Below, piece by piece: positions 1-12,450 of a stretch of DNA of 64,000 nucleotides (position 1 is the first letter of the stretch; every line of letters begins with the position of its first letter). A program made the position numbers and the translations under genes. Source of the stretch: Ipomoea triloba (taxonomy: Eukaryota > Streptophyta > Magnoliopsida > Solanales > Convolvulaceae); contig NC_044925.1 in the NCBI RefSeq assembly GCF_003576645.1, positions 8,773,657-8,837,656 on the forward strand. The letters are read 5' to 3'. A model generated the notes under the pieces. It had not been told where the DNA came from and made no database searches. It worked only from the letters and a program-made list of their open reading frames with translations.

Positions 1-715
1 AGGCTTGGAATCCTCATTCGGGGGTGTGCACACTTAAGGTTAGAGTCCGATTTCCGAAAGTGAAAATGGGAATTTTTGTGTAGTACAGCATAAGTTCTGT
101 TACTAGGGTCTGAAAATAAAAGGACCCTTTCCCATTACGTTTATGTATGATTATGCTTCCATATTACCATATTATCATTATTATTTTTGTTATTATATTA
201 ACAATTTTTCTGAGCAAAGGAAATGCAGTTGAATTTTCTGAAAGATTTGGTAAAAAGACTAGTACCCCTTTTTCAAATTATATATTATTAAAATTATTTT
301 TAGGGGTAGGCAAGTCCCTTACTTAGCATGTTTTGCTAACCCCTTTTTATTTGTTGTTGTTGCTGTTGCTTGTGTAAGTAGCAGGGAATAAATGATAAGA
401 GTTGCAGTGGCGAGAGCAGTAGACTGAGTTGCTGTTAGCTCGGGGATTTAGCAAAATAAAGGATTATGTAATGAAGATTATTTAAGGATTTTATATTAAT
501 ACTTTGAGGACTATGAGAACTTGATGTTATTTTTAATTTGGGATTTGTTTGAGACTAGCCTTGCATCTAATCAAGTAGGATTAGGTGTGGCGGTAGCACC
601 CTTGAATAAAGTTATTGTGGATTTTGATTATTATGAATTTAATAAGTATTAATATTTCCTTTTATAGTAAGGCTATTTTTAGTAAGCCTCAGGATGTGAA
701 TTTGGGGGTGTTACA
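1..715. mobile_element. LTR fragment, Ty3/gypsy-like, inserted in a copia element
   Basis: Noncoding sequence that stops sharply at 715 in GGGGGTGTTACA. The terminal CA is the expected LTR edge, and read from the other strand the edge is TGTAACACCCCC, a common start for plant gypsy LTRs. From 716 the sequence is copia integrase on the minus strand, broken in mid-domain. The LTR therefore inserted into the copia, and 716-720 (agtat) is the candidate half of a 5-bp target duplication. The other end lies outside the window. Family assignment is by style only; orientation is not certain. Confidence 0.55.
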
Positions 716-1503
716 AGTATACCGTGTTGTTCACAAAAATCTTGAATGACTTTGTTTACAAATTCGGTTCCTTGATCAGACCGAATTTTGACAATACTTG
801 AATCCTTTTCAGTTTGTAGTCTTCGGAGCGGATCTGGAAGGACTTTTTCAGTTTCATTCTTCTTTCTTAGAAAGGATGTCCGAGTATATCTTGTGTAGTC
901 ATCTACTACCACAAGAGTGTACTTCCTTCCACTTAGACTAACTGGATCAACTGGTCCAAATAAGTCCATATGAAGTAGACTTAATGGCCTTGCGTTGGTG
1001 TTAAGAGATTTCGTTTTAAACGAAGACTTGATCTGCTTTCCCTTTTGACAAGCTCCACACACTTTATCCTTGTCATAGATTACATTCGGAAATCCTTCAA
1101 CCAGTTCCTTTCTTGCAAGCTTGTTGATAGCCTTGAAGTTAAGATGATTGAGTTTATGATGCCATTCCCAACTTAGATCTTTCTTGCTTTTGACGATCAG
1201 GCAAGTATTTGGTCTTACTGTTTCCCATGTGACAACATACATATTCTTTCTTCGTTTTGCCGTTAGTACAACTTCATGAGTTAGCTCTGAGATAACTTGG
1301 CATTGATCTCGTGAAAATACAACTTTGTATCCTTTGTCACAAAACTGGCTTGTGCTTAACAGATTGAACTTTAATCCTTCAACATAAGAGACTTCTTGAA
1401 TGATTAAACCATCCTTCATAACATCTCCGGTGCCCATGGTTCGTCCACTTGAGTTCCCACCGAAAACTACTTTAGGACCATTCTTCACTTTATAATTGCT
1501 CAA
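716..1503 (-). pseudogene. Copia GAG-pre-integrase and integrase core fragment (SIRE-like)
   Basis: Minus-strand coding sequence with the GAG-pre-integrase His/Cys zinc motif (WHHKLNHLN, then CGACQKGK), followed by the integrase core start (LLHMDLFGPV, VVVDDYTRYT) and the second acidic site (SDQGTEF). The reading frame ends just after HGI, before the catalytic Glu, because the gypsy-like LTR begins there. The last dozen or so residues of the open frame come from the LTR. Reverse transcriptase and RNase H are not in the window. It is the continuation of the gag-protease reading frame at 1509-4024, separated from it by a TAA stop. Not functional. Confidence 0.9.
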
Positions 1504-4024
1504 TTCTTATTTATCTCCAGTCATATGTCTTGAGCATTCGCTATCTACATACCAAATGGTCCTGTTTTCCTGCATTCAAAGATTAGGTGTTTTTAGGTAC
1601 CCATACCTTCTTGGGTCCTTGACGGTTAGCGGTGAGCTTGGGCATCCATGCGTACCTAGAACTCGTAAGGTTCATCCTTGGTCCACGGTACCCATTAAAC
1701 ACGCGATAATCATAAGGGATAACATAGTAGGCTTGAGGTGACTTTGGCGAATAAACTTTTTGAAGAGGAGGTTTCGGTTTATTCGTGTTAACTCTAGTGT
1801 ATGAGGTCTGTTTATGTCTATGATGGAGCAGAAATTTTGCTCTTGTCATTGGTTCATAATTCATAAGCCAGTCCTCATCACTAGGATATAGTGTACCTTC
1901 TCCACCTCTATGCTTGCTAGGAAACTTTTTGAAATTCTTGACATTACTCGGGTAAGAGATTGGTCTTCCCTGAGGCATACCCTTGCGTTGCCTCTGTGAG
2001 TAATGTTGCCTCTTATTGCCTAGGAATTTTCCTTTAGATCGGTTATTCCCATTTGGTTGACCATTTGTAGAAAAACCTTGATGGTTTTGTATGCGAGGTC
2101 TGTACCGAGGGGTCTGACGACTTCTCGGGTTACCGTTCTGGGAGTTCCTTCTCGTAGGTTCCACAACTCGTGTTTCAGTCGCATCATTGGATCGACTCGT
2201 TGATTGTGGTTCTGTTCCATGCTCGACAGTAATCATGGGCTCAAGATTTTCTGTTTGTCCTTGGACAAACACCGAACTTAATCCTCCACTGGTAGAAGGA
2301 TCAGTTGATCGTGATAGGAGGACATGTTGATAAGAGCTGGAGTTATAACCGAGTCCGGTTCTACTCCCTGATGGTCTTTGATCATCTACCATTTGATCCA
2401 TTAATCTGGATGAATTTGTAAATGTCGCTAGCACCGCACGCAAATTTTGCTCTCTATCATCCTTTGCTTTACACTCTTTCTCAAGAAGATGAACTTGCTT
2501 CTCAAGCTGGCTTATAGATTCAAGCATCTCAGCATTTTTGGACCTTAAGTCCTCGAGATCTTGTCTTTCTGCCAATAGCTTGGCATTCTCTTCTTTGAGC
2601 TTGAAGTGTGAATCCTCAATACCATCAAAACTCTTCATCATTCTTTCGAATGCTTCCCTAGAGTTTTCATGATATGTGGATTCGGAACTATAATTAGAAG
2701 AGTGGTTTTGTGAAGTTACCTCTTCTTCATCTGCCATAAAGCACAGCTCTTCATCTGAGTCCTCTTGACTGAAAAGACATAGTAGTCCCTTCTCATCCTC
2801 CGAACTGTCACTTTCTAAACTAGAGCTGGACGTGCATGACTCGTCGTTTTTGTCTCCTGACCTCTCTTCTACAGCTAGAGCCTTCCTTCGCCTATCATTC
2901 TTCTGATTTTTGTTTGGCTCCTCGTCAGCATCATTTGGTGCATTCTTCGGGTTGTGATAGTTTCCCGAATTCTTCTTGTAGTTGTGCTCGTCCTGATGCT
3001 TCTTGACAATGGGATATGGACATTCAGCTTTGAAGTGTCCAGGTTTTCGGCAGTTGTAACACAACACTTGTATTTCATCCTTTTCATGTGTTCTGGATCC
3101 ACTTGTTTTGTCGTTGCTTCGATACTTCGTTCTTCTCGTCTTGTCAGAGTTATCGTGAGACTGATTCTTTCGCATGAATCTTTTGAACCTTCTCATGAAC
3201 AAAGCAAGCTGATCATCAGTGAAAAAATCAGATGAGGGATTAGTATTCGACCTTGGTGTTGATGATGAAGGTTGATGATTTGCAACTAAGGCTATGTTTC
3301 TCGTCTCAGGTTCTTCATCATTTTGTGTTTCCTTCTCAAACTCGTAGGCCTTCAGATCACTAAAGATCTGAGTAGTGGTCGTTGTCTTGAGGTCTCTATG
3401 ATCGCGCATAGCTACTACTTTCATTTCCCAGCTTTTGGGTAATCCTCGGAGAATCTTCAAGTTTATTTCCTTTTGAGATAGCTTCTTCTCATCAAGATCG
3501 TTGATCTCCATCAACAACTTTATGAATCTAGCTTCCATTTCAGTTATGGATTCCTTTGGATTGAGTTTGAAGTCTTCAAACTTCTTCATGGCAATTGTTA
3601 ACTTGTTCTCCTTCTCTTGTTCGTCCCCATCGCCTATGAGCATAAGTACATCCCAGATGTCTTTAGCATTCTTGCACTTTCGTACTCTCGGAAACAATGA
3701 TTCGTCCAAAGCCTTGTAGAGTATGTCTTTTGCTATGTTGTCAAGATTCACTCGGGTTCTCTCTTCGGTGGTCAGCAAGGATTTCTCCTTTGGAATCATC
3801 TCTAGTGATGTTGGATCAGTAGCAACACGATTGGGATTTACTTGTAATATCTGAATGGGTCCATCAGTGATCACATCCCACATCTCATCATGCATAGCAG
3901 ACAAGTGAGCCTGCATGTGCACTTTCCAATCATCAAACTTGTCCAAGTTAAACATGAGAAAATGCCTATGATGTTCCATTTTAGACATAGTGCAAAGTCC
4001 GAGAATATTTTGATGATTTTTCAA
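1504..4024 (-). pseudogene. Copia gag and protease region (SIRE-like)
   Basis: A long minus-strand frame (813 codons, 4024 to 1583) encodes a gag-type protein. It has a UBN2-like capsid region in the first 200 residues and a CCHC zinc knuckle near residues 322-335 (CYNCRKPGHFKAEC). An acidic serine-rich stretch follows, then a predicted coiled coil near 460-525 and a basic tail. The retroviral-type aspartic protease site lies in the next short segment (about 1509-1580), read as DSECSRHMTG. The usual DSG has become DSE, and a TAA stop follows within a few codons. The long gag is close to intact while the protease is damaged. The start is the first Met after the primer-binding site. Confidence 0.85.
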
Positions 4025-4073
4025 AAAGGATCACCAGGCAGTATACACAGAGTGTTCACCGTTCAAGGTAGCT

Positions 4074-4085
4074 ACTCTGATACCA
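4074..4085 (-). other. Primer-binding site of the copia element
   Basis: The minus strand reads TGGTATCAGAGT two bases after the LTR edge, matching the 3' end of initiator tRNA-Met, the usual primer of plant copia elements. It fixes the LTR boundary and the minus orientation. Confidence 0.85.
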
Positions 4086-4087
4086 CT

Positions 4088-5329
4088 TGTTGGTCCCGGT
4101 GGTAACAATGTGAGTCTAGAAGGGGGTCGGGGGGTTGAATAGACTCACAAGAGATTTTTGAAAACTTTTTCTACTAATGAGATAACGCAGCGGAAAGGTT
4201 ATATCAATTTTTAGCTTCACTTTGCACTTAGGATTTTCTTGTAAAAGATATTATGTTTGAGTGATATATGCAATGCAATGCGAAAAATAAAAGAGAGAGA
4301 GAGAGTTTTATAGTGGTTCGGCTGTTAACTAAGCCTACTCCACTCTTCTTCACAACTCGTGAAGGTTTGCACTGTATTCCCCTTTATAGTACAATCTCCG
4401 TTACAACAAGCTCTTTTGATCACTAAGCCCGGCAGCCTTGTTGTTTTAGGTTTTTCAACTTCTTCCAAGTTTACTTCGCCTCTTTTTACTTCACTTGTAG
4501 AGATGGTTGAAAGGTTGTGATGATTCTCCAACTTGAAATCCTTGTGATTAGTTTTCTTGATCAGCTTCTTAATCACACAAGAATTTCTAATGAAAACTGA
4601 ATATCACTTGTAAGCTTATGAATATCACACTGAGAGTTTTTCACTTGCTTGAACAGTATTTCGCGTTTTTTTCAACCTTGTCAAAGTGAGATGGGACAAG
4701 GGTATTTATAGGTTGAATTTCAGATCCGTTGGAGGGAAAATGAAATTCAAAACCTATTGTCCAGTGTGTAATATCCAATGGGTAGTATTTTCATCTTTTC
4801 AGAATGTTAGTACTTTCTAGCCGTTTGTCCACTTTTGTGCAGAGACAATTTGTCGTTTGTCCCTCAAAATGTGACAATCATTAAATGCTCCTTGGGATCG
4901 TTGCATAGGACCCAAAATGACATTCAGTTATACCCATTCACAAGGCAGTAGATAAGACAACTTATCAGAGAATGTCTTTGCCTTGGTTGTGAGAGAGAAT
5001 GATTGACCTTATCATTTTTCTTAATCTCATCGAGACAATCATACTTTTGATTGCTCGGTCATAAAAGCTTGGCCCTTCCATTCTTCGGCCTATGATCCTA
5101 GTCTTCGGTTCCTCGAATCTTCATTACTTCAGATCTTCAACTCCTCGGATAGTTCACTCTTCGGTTGGAGTCTTCAAATTTTCGGTATATAAGACTCGGA
5201 TCCTTAGTGATCGGAAATTACTAAGGATTCGGTTATCCTGTAAGACTAAGATACGAAGCATAAATCTATTCTAAAGATAAGACAAGAGTTAGGGGTCTCC
5301 TCGGATAGTTGGTATCATCAAAATCAACA
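4088..5329 (-). mobile_element. 5' LTR of the minus-strand copia element
   Basis: About 1,242 bp, bounded by TGTTG at 4088 and CAACA at 5329, a perfect short inverted repeat. The primer-binding site lies immediately inside. On the minus strand a TATA-like TATAAATA lies about mid-LTR, followed by a CT-rich leader. The outer edge abuts Athila pol at 5330; gctcg (5330-5334) is the candidate 5-bp duplication. The partner LTR would be left of the window. Confidence 0.85.
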
Positions 5330-8300
5330 GCTCGGGGTTACTAACAAAGAGTAAATTGGAAGACCAATGCTATGCACAACATTAGCCTTAATTTTGGTGT
5401 CGGAATTGTAGTGTTTCAATCTTTGACCATTAACTGTGATTTCTTCATCCCTTCCTTGAATAACAACTGCCCCCGAGGGGTGCACCTTTAGAACTTTGAA
5501 AGGTCCCGACCATCTAGACCTTAACTTTCCCGGAAATAATTTTAGCCTTGGGTTGAACAAAAGAACATCTTCCCCCGGAGCGAATTCTCTCTTTAAAATG
5601 TGCTTGTCATGCCACCTCTTAGTCTTCTCCTTATAGATTTTGGCATTTTCATAGGCCTCAAGCCTAAATTCCTCGAGCTCATTGAGTTGGAGAAGTCTCT
5701 TCTCACCCGCTAGTTGTAAGTCCATATTGAGTTTTTTAATAGCCCAATGTGCTTTGTGCTCCAATTCCACCGGGAGATGGCATGATTTCCCGTATACAAG
5801 CATGAAGGGTGAAGTACCAATGGGGTTTTTGTAGGCGGTTCTATAAGCCCAAAGTGCATCATCAAGTTTAGTGGACCAATCCTTTCTTGTCGGGTTGACA
5901 ACCTTCTCAAGGATAGATTTAATTTCTCTATTTGAAAGCTCTACTTGGCCACTAGTTTGAGGATGGTAAGGAGTAGAGAGTCGGTGATGCACTCCATATT
6001 TCAAAAGTACTTTCTCCAAGTCTTTGATGCAAAAATGTGTTCCATTATCCGCGATGAAAGCCCTTGGCACTCCAAACCTTGCAAAGATGTTCTTTTTGAT
6101 GAACTTTATGACCACTTTGGCATCATTGGTGGAACAAGCAATGGCCTCAACCCATTTAGAAACATAATCTACCGCCACAAGAATGTATTCATATCCAAAA
6201 GATCTTGGGAATGGACCCATGAAATCCAACCCCCACACATCAAATAATTCCACTTCAAGTATACTTTGTTGAGGCATTTCATTTCTTCTTCCAACATTCC
6301 CCACTCTTTGACATCTATCACAATGAACCACATAAGAGTGTGCATCCTTGAACAAGCTAGGCCAATAAAATCCGGATTGAAGAATTTTAGCCGCAGTCCT
6401 AAAAGCTCCAAAATGTCCCCCATAGGGTGATGAATGACAATGGTTAAGGACACTTTCAATCTCATCTTCGGGTAAGCATCTCCTAATGACTCCATCGGCA
6501 CACCTCTTGTAGAGAAATGGTTCTTCCCAAAAATAGTGCTTTGCATCATGGTTGATCTTTTTCTTGAGATTACTTGAGGCATTCGGTGGGAATTTTTGAC
6601 AAACCACGTAGTTCACAACATCGGAATACCATGGTAAGAAAGCTTTGATCGCCATAAGTTGTTCTCCCACAAAATTGTCATCAATTGGCAATTCCTCTTC
6701 TCCAACCACTTCCTTGTGAGTCTCCAACCTTGACAAGTGATCAGCAACAAGATTTTCGAACCCCTTTTTGTCTTTGATTTCAATATCAAATTCTTGAAGT
6801 AAAAGAGTCCATCTAATCAACCTCGGCTTGGTTTCTTCCTTGTTGATCAAATATTTGAGTGCCGAGTGGTCGGTATGGATAATCACTTTGCTCCCTACTA
6901 GATATAGCCTAAATTTTTCAATAGCAAAGATTACCGCAAGCATCTCTTTTTCGGTGGTGGAATAGTTGACTTGAGCTTCATCAAGAGTGTGACTAGCATA
7001 ATAAATTGGATGTAAGCTCTTGTCCCTTTTTTTGACAAAGAACGGCCCCCACGGCAAAGTCACTAGCATCACACATGATCTCAAATAGTAAGCTCTAATC
7101 CGGTGGTGACATAATGGGAGCCGTAGTCAAGGCCTTCTTCAACCTAGAAAAAGCTTCATGATAAGATTCATCAAAGACAAAATTAGCATCTTTTGAAAGC
7201 AAATGAGTTAATGGTTTGGAGATCTTTGAAAAATCCTTAATGAATCTCCGGTAGAATCCCGCATGAGCAAGGAAACTTCTTATTCCTTTTACGGTGGTGG
7301 GTGGTGGTAATTTTTCAATGATTTCCACCTTCGCCGGGTCAACCTCAATGCCTTCTTGTGAAATTTTGTGACAAAAACGATCCCCTTAGTTACCATAAAA
7401 TGACATTTCTCCCAATTTAAAACAAGGTTAGCTTCTTGACACTTACTCAACACTTTGTCTAAATTAGCAAGGCAATTATCAAAAGACAATCCATATACCG
7501 AAAAATCATCCATAAAAACTTCAACAATTTCCTCAATAAAATCCGAAAAAATAGCTACCATACACCTTTGAAATGTTGCCGGTGCATTACATACTCCAAA
7601 TGGCATCCTCCGATAAGCAAAGGTACCATAAGGACATGTAAAGGTAGTTATTTCTTGGTCATCGGGATGAATAGGAATTTGAAAGAATCCCGAAAAACCA
7701 TAAAGAAAAAAAAAAAGCATGCTTGGCCATTCTCTCAAGTAATTGATCAATGAAGGGGAGGGGAAAATGGTCCTTCCTAGTGGCTTTGTTCAATTTCCTA
7801 TAATCGGTGCACATTCTCCACCCGGTTACCAATCTAGTAGGGATAAGTTCATTATTCTCATTTTGCACTACGGTTGTCCCCCCTTTCTTAGGAACTACAT
7901 GGATTGGGCTAACCCACTTACTATCCGAGATAGGATAAATAATGCCCGCCCCCAACAATTTAAGAATCTCCTTTTTCACTACATCTTTCATGTTTGGGTT
8001 CAACCTACGTTGGGGTTCAATGCTAGGTTTGTGCACATCTTCCAAGTAGATCCTATGCATGCAATAAGATGCACTTATGCCAACAATATCATCAAGAGTG
8101 TACCCAATGATCCTCTTATGTTTTCTCAAGACATGCAACAACTTATCGATTTCAACATCACTTAAATTTGCATTCACAATGACGGGATAAGTAGAATTGG
8201 GACCAAGGAAAGCATACCTCAACTCTGAAGGTAAAGGTTTTAATTCTACCTTTGGAGTGATATTTTCTTTTTGGCTAGCCAAGTGATCTCCAAGGCTTAA

Positions 8301-8858
8301 TGCTTCATACATTGGTGGTGGTGTTAAAAGATCATATGCCTCAAGAGGCTCGTCATCACCACTTGTGTCTTCCTCCATGTGTTCTTCCTCATTGGTGTCT
8401 CCCGTGTCAACTTGCAAAGGATAATTAGATACCCAATTGCTCTCGTCAAGAGTTTCCCCAACACATGAATCAATGGTATCTACACAAAAACATTCATCAA
8501 GACAAGGTGATTTGTTAGCCATTTCAAAAACATTAAATTCAATTTTATCCTCCCTAATTTCGAGCACTAAAGTTCCCTTTTTAACATTAATCACCGCTCC
8601 GGTGGTTGCCAAAAATGGCCTCCCAAGAATGATAGGAACATTAGCATCTTCCTCCATCTCTAGAACCACAAAGTCACCCAGGATGTAGTATTTATCAATT
8701 TTTACCAGAACATCCTCAAGGACTCCAACGGGGTGCTTCACGGATCTATCCGCCAATTGTAAGGTCATGGAGGTGGGCTTTGGTTCTCCAAGTTGCAACT
8801 TCTTACACAAGGAATAGGGCATTAAACTCACGCTAGCCCCCAAATCACATAAAGCTCT
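5330..8858 (-). pseudogene. Athila-type gypsy pol: protease, RT, RNase H, integrase
   Basis: Read leftward from 8858: aspartic protease (GASVSLMP, then VPIILGRPFL), reverse transcriptase (DYRKLNKATRKDHFPLPFIDQ; active site FMDDFSVYG near 7510), connection (LAHAGFYRRFIKDFSKISKP), RNase H ([10 protein letters not shown]) and integrase. The integrase has its zinc motif (CHSSPYGGH to CDRCQ), the catalytic triad in [18 protein letters not shown] and [13 protein letters not shown], and a C-terminal basic domain. The frame is broken at several points: an A12 run near 7706-7717, near 7360, a stop at 7095, and an A7 run near 7035. The 3' end is cut at 5329 by the copia LTR. Domain style and the Asp-tRNA primer site fit the Athila lineage. 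Confidence 0.9.
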
Positions 8859-10938
8859 TTACACGAGAGCTCCTCCAATAACACAAGGGATAGAGAAACT
8901 CTCGGGATCTCTTAGCTTTGGGGGAAGCTTGTTTTGGATCAAAGCACTACACTCTTCATTAACCGTCATAGTTTCACGGTCTTCCAATCTTCTCTTGTTT
9001 GATAAAATCTCCTTCAAAAATTTTGCATATGAAGGGATTTCGGTGATGGCATCAAGCAAAGGAATGGAGATGTCCAATTGCTTGATCAAACTCAAGAACT
9101 TGGCTCTTCTTTCTTCCACTTTAGCTTTCTTGAATTTTTGTGGGAATGGGAGTGGTGGTAGTTGCTTCAACTTAGGTTCAAGCTCTTGTGTTTCATCTTC
9201 CTTTGAATTGCATGGGCTCGAATCCTTTCCTTTGTCTTGAACGATAGCATCCTCCTTTAATGTTTCATCTCCAACTTCTGGCTTCGTCTTTAGAACTTGA
9301 TCACTAGTAGGCAAAGATGGACCTTCAAGTTGCTTTCCACTTCTAGTGGTGATAGCATTCATATGCTCCCTTGGATTTTCGGGGCAAGCGGGTAACTTCC
9401 CCGTGACTTTGGTGCTAGAAGTTGAGGCTTGGTTTGCTATTTGATTTTCTAGCATCTTGTTATGAGCACTCAATTGGTCCAACCTCTCCGTCACTTGTCT
9501 AAATCTTTCATCACTTTGCAATTGGGATTTCACCATCATTTCCATCATAGCTTCCCAATTCGGTGGAGGTGGAGCTTCCAAAGTAGGTAGTGGTGGCCTT
9601 GGTTGAATAGTAGAAACTTGGGGTTGAAATCCTTGAGTTGGCCTAAATTGTTGTGTTGAACCCCCTCTAAAATTTTGTTGACCTTGGAATCCCGGAGGTG
9701 GGTTTCTATTGCCAAAGTTTTGGGGGTTCGCCGCCCCATTTGGGTTACTCCATGAGAAACCGGGATGGTTTCTTGATGCATTAGGATTGTAGGCCCCTTG
9801 CGGTTGGAATGATTGTTGTTGTCTACCATACCCTACTAAATCAACATGTTCCATGGAAGATTGAGAACTCATGTCATCATTAAAGCATTCTCCCGAGTTG
9901 TGTTCTCCACCACATAGCTCACACATCATGACGGGTCTCGAAGGAGAAGAAGTAGTAGAAGCATAGCTCACATTTTGATTTTTGATAGTGATTTGAGCTA
10001 GCTTTTGAACCATGGTTGCCACATTATCCACCTTAGCCGATAAGGTGGATATTTGCTCTACTTCATGAATTCCACCCACAAGTCTTTGAGAAGACCTCTC
10101 TGAGTACTAAGTAGATCCATTCATAGCAAGTTTTTTCTAACAATTCTTCCGCTTGAGTGGGTTCAAGAACCGTGAATGATCCTCCCGATGAAGCATCCAC
10201 CAAGATCTTTGAATTGTCTAGCAAACCCTCATAAAAAGCCATAATTAGATCCCATCCTTGAATACCATGATGAGGGCATTGTCTTCGTAGTTCCTTAAAT
10301 CTCTCCCAAGATTCGGCTAGAGATTCATTTTGAATTTGCTTGAAGTTTTGTATAGCTCTCCTCATCCTTTGGGTCTTTAAAAGTGGATAGAACTTCTTCA
10401 AAAACTCCCTATGGAGTTGGTCCCAACTAGCAAAATAGTTTGCGGGAAAGGAGATGAGCTAACCGTGAGCCTTATCTCTCACCGAAAAAGGAAAGAGTCG
10501 GAGTTTAATTGCTTCATTAGGAACTCTGTTCATTTTAAAAGTGCTACAAATCCGGAGGAATTTGGTGATATGAGCATTTGGATCTTCCATGGGTGATCCT
10601 CCGAATTGATCCGATGCAACCATTTGTATTATCGCCGGTTTGATTTCAAAATTGTTGGCCTCTACACCCAAAATGTTGATACTATCATGTTCTTCCAAAT
10701 CGGGTGCAATATAATCAGACATAGCTCTCCTAGCCGGTGGGGGTTGATTAACTCCATTCCCATCACCGTTTCCATTTCCATTTCCATTGCCGTTTCCATT
10801 TCCGTTTCCATCAAGATTCAAATTAATATTTCCTTGAGCATGTGCCATCTTTCGTTGCTTTCTAAGATACTTTGCTCTCTTTTCAATCTCAAGGTCCAAA
10901 GGTAATAATCCCTCTTTCCCCAATGACCGTGTTTGCAT
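8859..10938 (-). pseudogene. Athila-type gypsy gag polyprotein
   Basis: The minus-strand gag begins at 10938 (MQTRSLGKEGLLPLDLEIEK). A low-complexity (Gly-Asn)n tract coded by repeated GGAAAT/GGTGAT follows at about 10745-10812. The retrotransposon gag core comes next (SDYIAPDLEEH, ITKFLRICSTF), and after a stop at 10459-10461 it resumes at 10401 (FKQIQNESLAESWERFKEL). A further frame (10079-8862) carries a CCHC knuckle (CELCGGEHNSGECF), a Q/G/P-rich stretch and a Lys/Glu-rich tail, and it runs to a stop just before the protease. Gag and pol are normally one polyprotein in this lineage, so the stops and shifts mark decay. Confidence 0.88.
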
Positions 10939-11070
10939 GCAACAAGTACCTAAAACACAAGATCACAACTAAACAAAACAAACTTATTATGGGTAAGTAA
11001 AAATAAAGAAAAATAATGGATTAGACTCCTAGAATAAAACTTTCACTAATGTCAATACTTAAACGCCACC

Positions 11071-11088
11071 TCCCCGGCGACGGCGCCA
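11071..11088 (-). other. Primer-binding site of the Athila-type element
   Basis: The minus strand reads TGGCGCCGTCGCCGGGGA, seven bases inside the LTR edge. This matches the Asp-tRNA primer site typical of Athila elements, with one change from the usual GTTGCC form. It fixes the gag-pol orientation. Confidence 0.85.
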
Positions 11089-11095
11089 ATTTGAT

Positions 11096-12450
11096 TGTAG
11101 CATAATTTGACACAAACAAATACCCGAGTATTGGGTTATCGATCCTCAGGGAAGCGGGACGTACCGAACACTAGTTACTAATATATTAATGTGAAGCTAA
11201 TCCTAACGAAATTGGTGTTTGAACGATTGTAAATATGGTAATAAACGAGAATAATGAAAGCTTAGTTGATGAAAACAAATAGAGAGAGAAATGGGATTTC
11301 CGGGTTTAGGTGTATAATCTCTTAATGCCAAGCTAAGGTGAAATATCAAACTTGGGATAGACAAGTGTTTAAGATGCACTTAAAGAGAGGAATTACTCCC
11401 ATAACTCCTACAAGACAAGAGATAGAACAAGCATATTAAACAACAAAACTAAATACTCTTTTCTAAGAAATAAAAGCAAAGTGCAATTGTGGGTGCCCTA
11501 GTTTATATCCCAACTCCCATTAACATATAAATCTAGCAATTGAAACAAGCAATTGGATCCTTAATCACAAGCATCAACAATATTAAACACAATTGCATAA
11601 CAAGTCATCAAACCCAAACGTAAATATAACATTGGAATATAAAGAACAAGGCAAATAGGATTCATAAACACCTTTCACCCAAAAATCCCAAAATTACTTT
11701 AGCCAATCATGGCTAGGATAGAATTTAAAGCTCAAGTAATAAAGAGTTTACAAAGACTAAGAAAGTAAAGGAAAGGAAAAGAAATTCTCCCAAATATAGC
11801 TTTCCAAGCTTTCCTTCTTCCTCCCAAAGCCTTGATATCTCCTTGAGGTGACAATATCCTTCTCCAAAAGTGGTGGATCCCTCCTTCACTCCATTGAAGA
11901 GACAACACCTTGCCCTCCTCCTATTTGCTTCCTAAAAACGTAGCTTATCCCTAGGGTTTTGGGAAAATGAGCCTTATATAGTGGGGGCGAAAATAGAGGC
12001 AAAATAGGCAATTCCGCGAGACAAAATTTTGTGCTGTCACAGGATCATCGATGCGTCGAGCCTCGGATCTCAGAAATAATTTGCGTACTGGAATTCCTCG
12101 ACGCGTGGAGGCTAGGGCTCAACGCGTCGAGCCTGGATCTTGGCTCAAATCATCACGCACTAGAATATTTCGACGCGACGGACAGGATTCCGGACGCGTC
12201 CAGCTCTCAAAATCAGCATTCTTCATTCATTTTGACTCCAAGCATGCCATCAAACGTTCCCTTGCTTTTGGATTTAATCTGCAATGATGTCAAAACAACA
12301 ACAAATACCATAAAAGCACCAAATACAAGAGTAAACCATGTCAATACGAGAAAGCAAGGAAACATGAATTGGAGATGACATTTTAATACATTTAAGCTCA
12401 AATGTTGATCCAAATCACTTAGAAAAATATGCACAATTGAGATCATATCA
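11096..12450 (-). mobile_element. Athila-type LTR (copy A), shared between two internal regions
   Basis: About 1,355 bp, from TGTAG at 11096 to TATCA at 12450 (TG...CA). A primer-binding site abuts its left side, so it acts as the 5' LTR of gag-pol at 8859-10938. The right side abuts a purine tract (minus strand AAGTGTGGGGGAGTT), so it is also the 3' LTR of sequence to its right. It carries several copies of the palindrome CGACGCGTCG. From 11628 to 12450 it matches copy B at 13861-14705. Confidence 0.85.

Noticed and set aside
2954..3235. Plus-strand frames over the copia gag
   Set aside because: Shadow frames opposite a well-supported gag with a CCHC motif on the other strand.
10606..10905. 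Plus-strand frame with an Ile-Ser-Val repeat
   Set aside because: Opposite strand of the Gly-Asn repeat of Athila gag.
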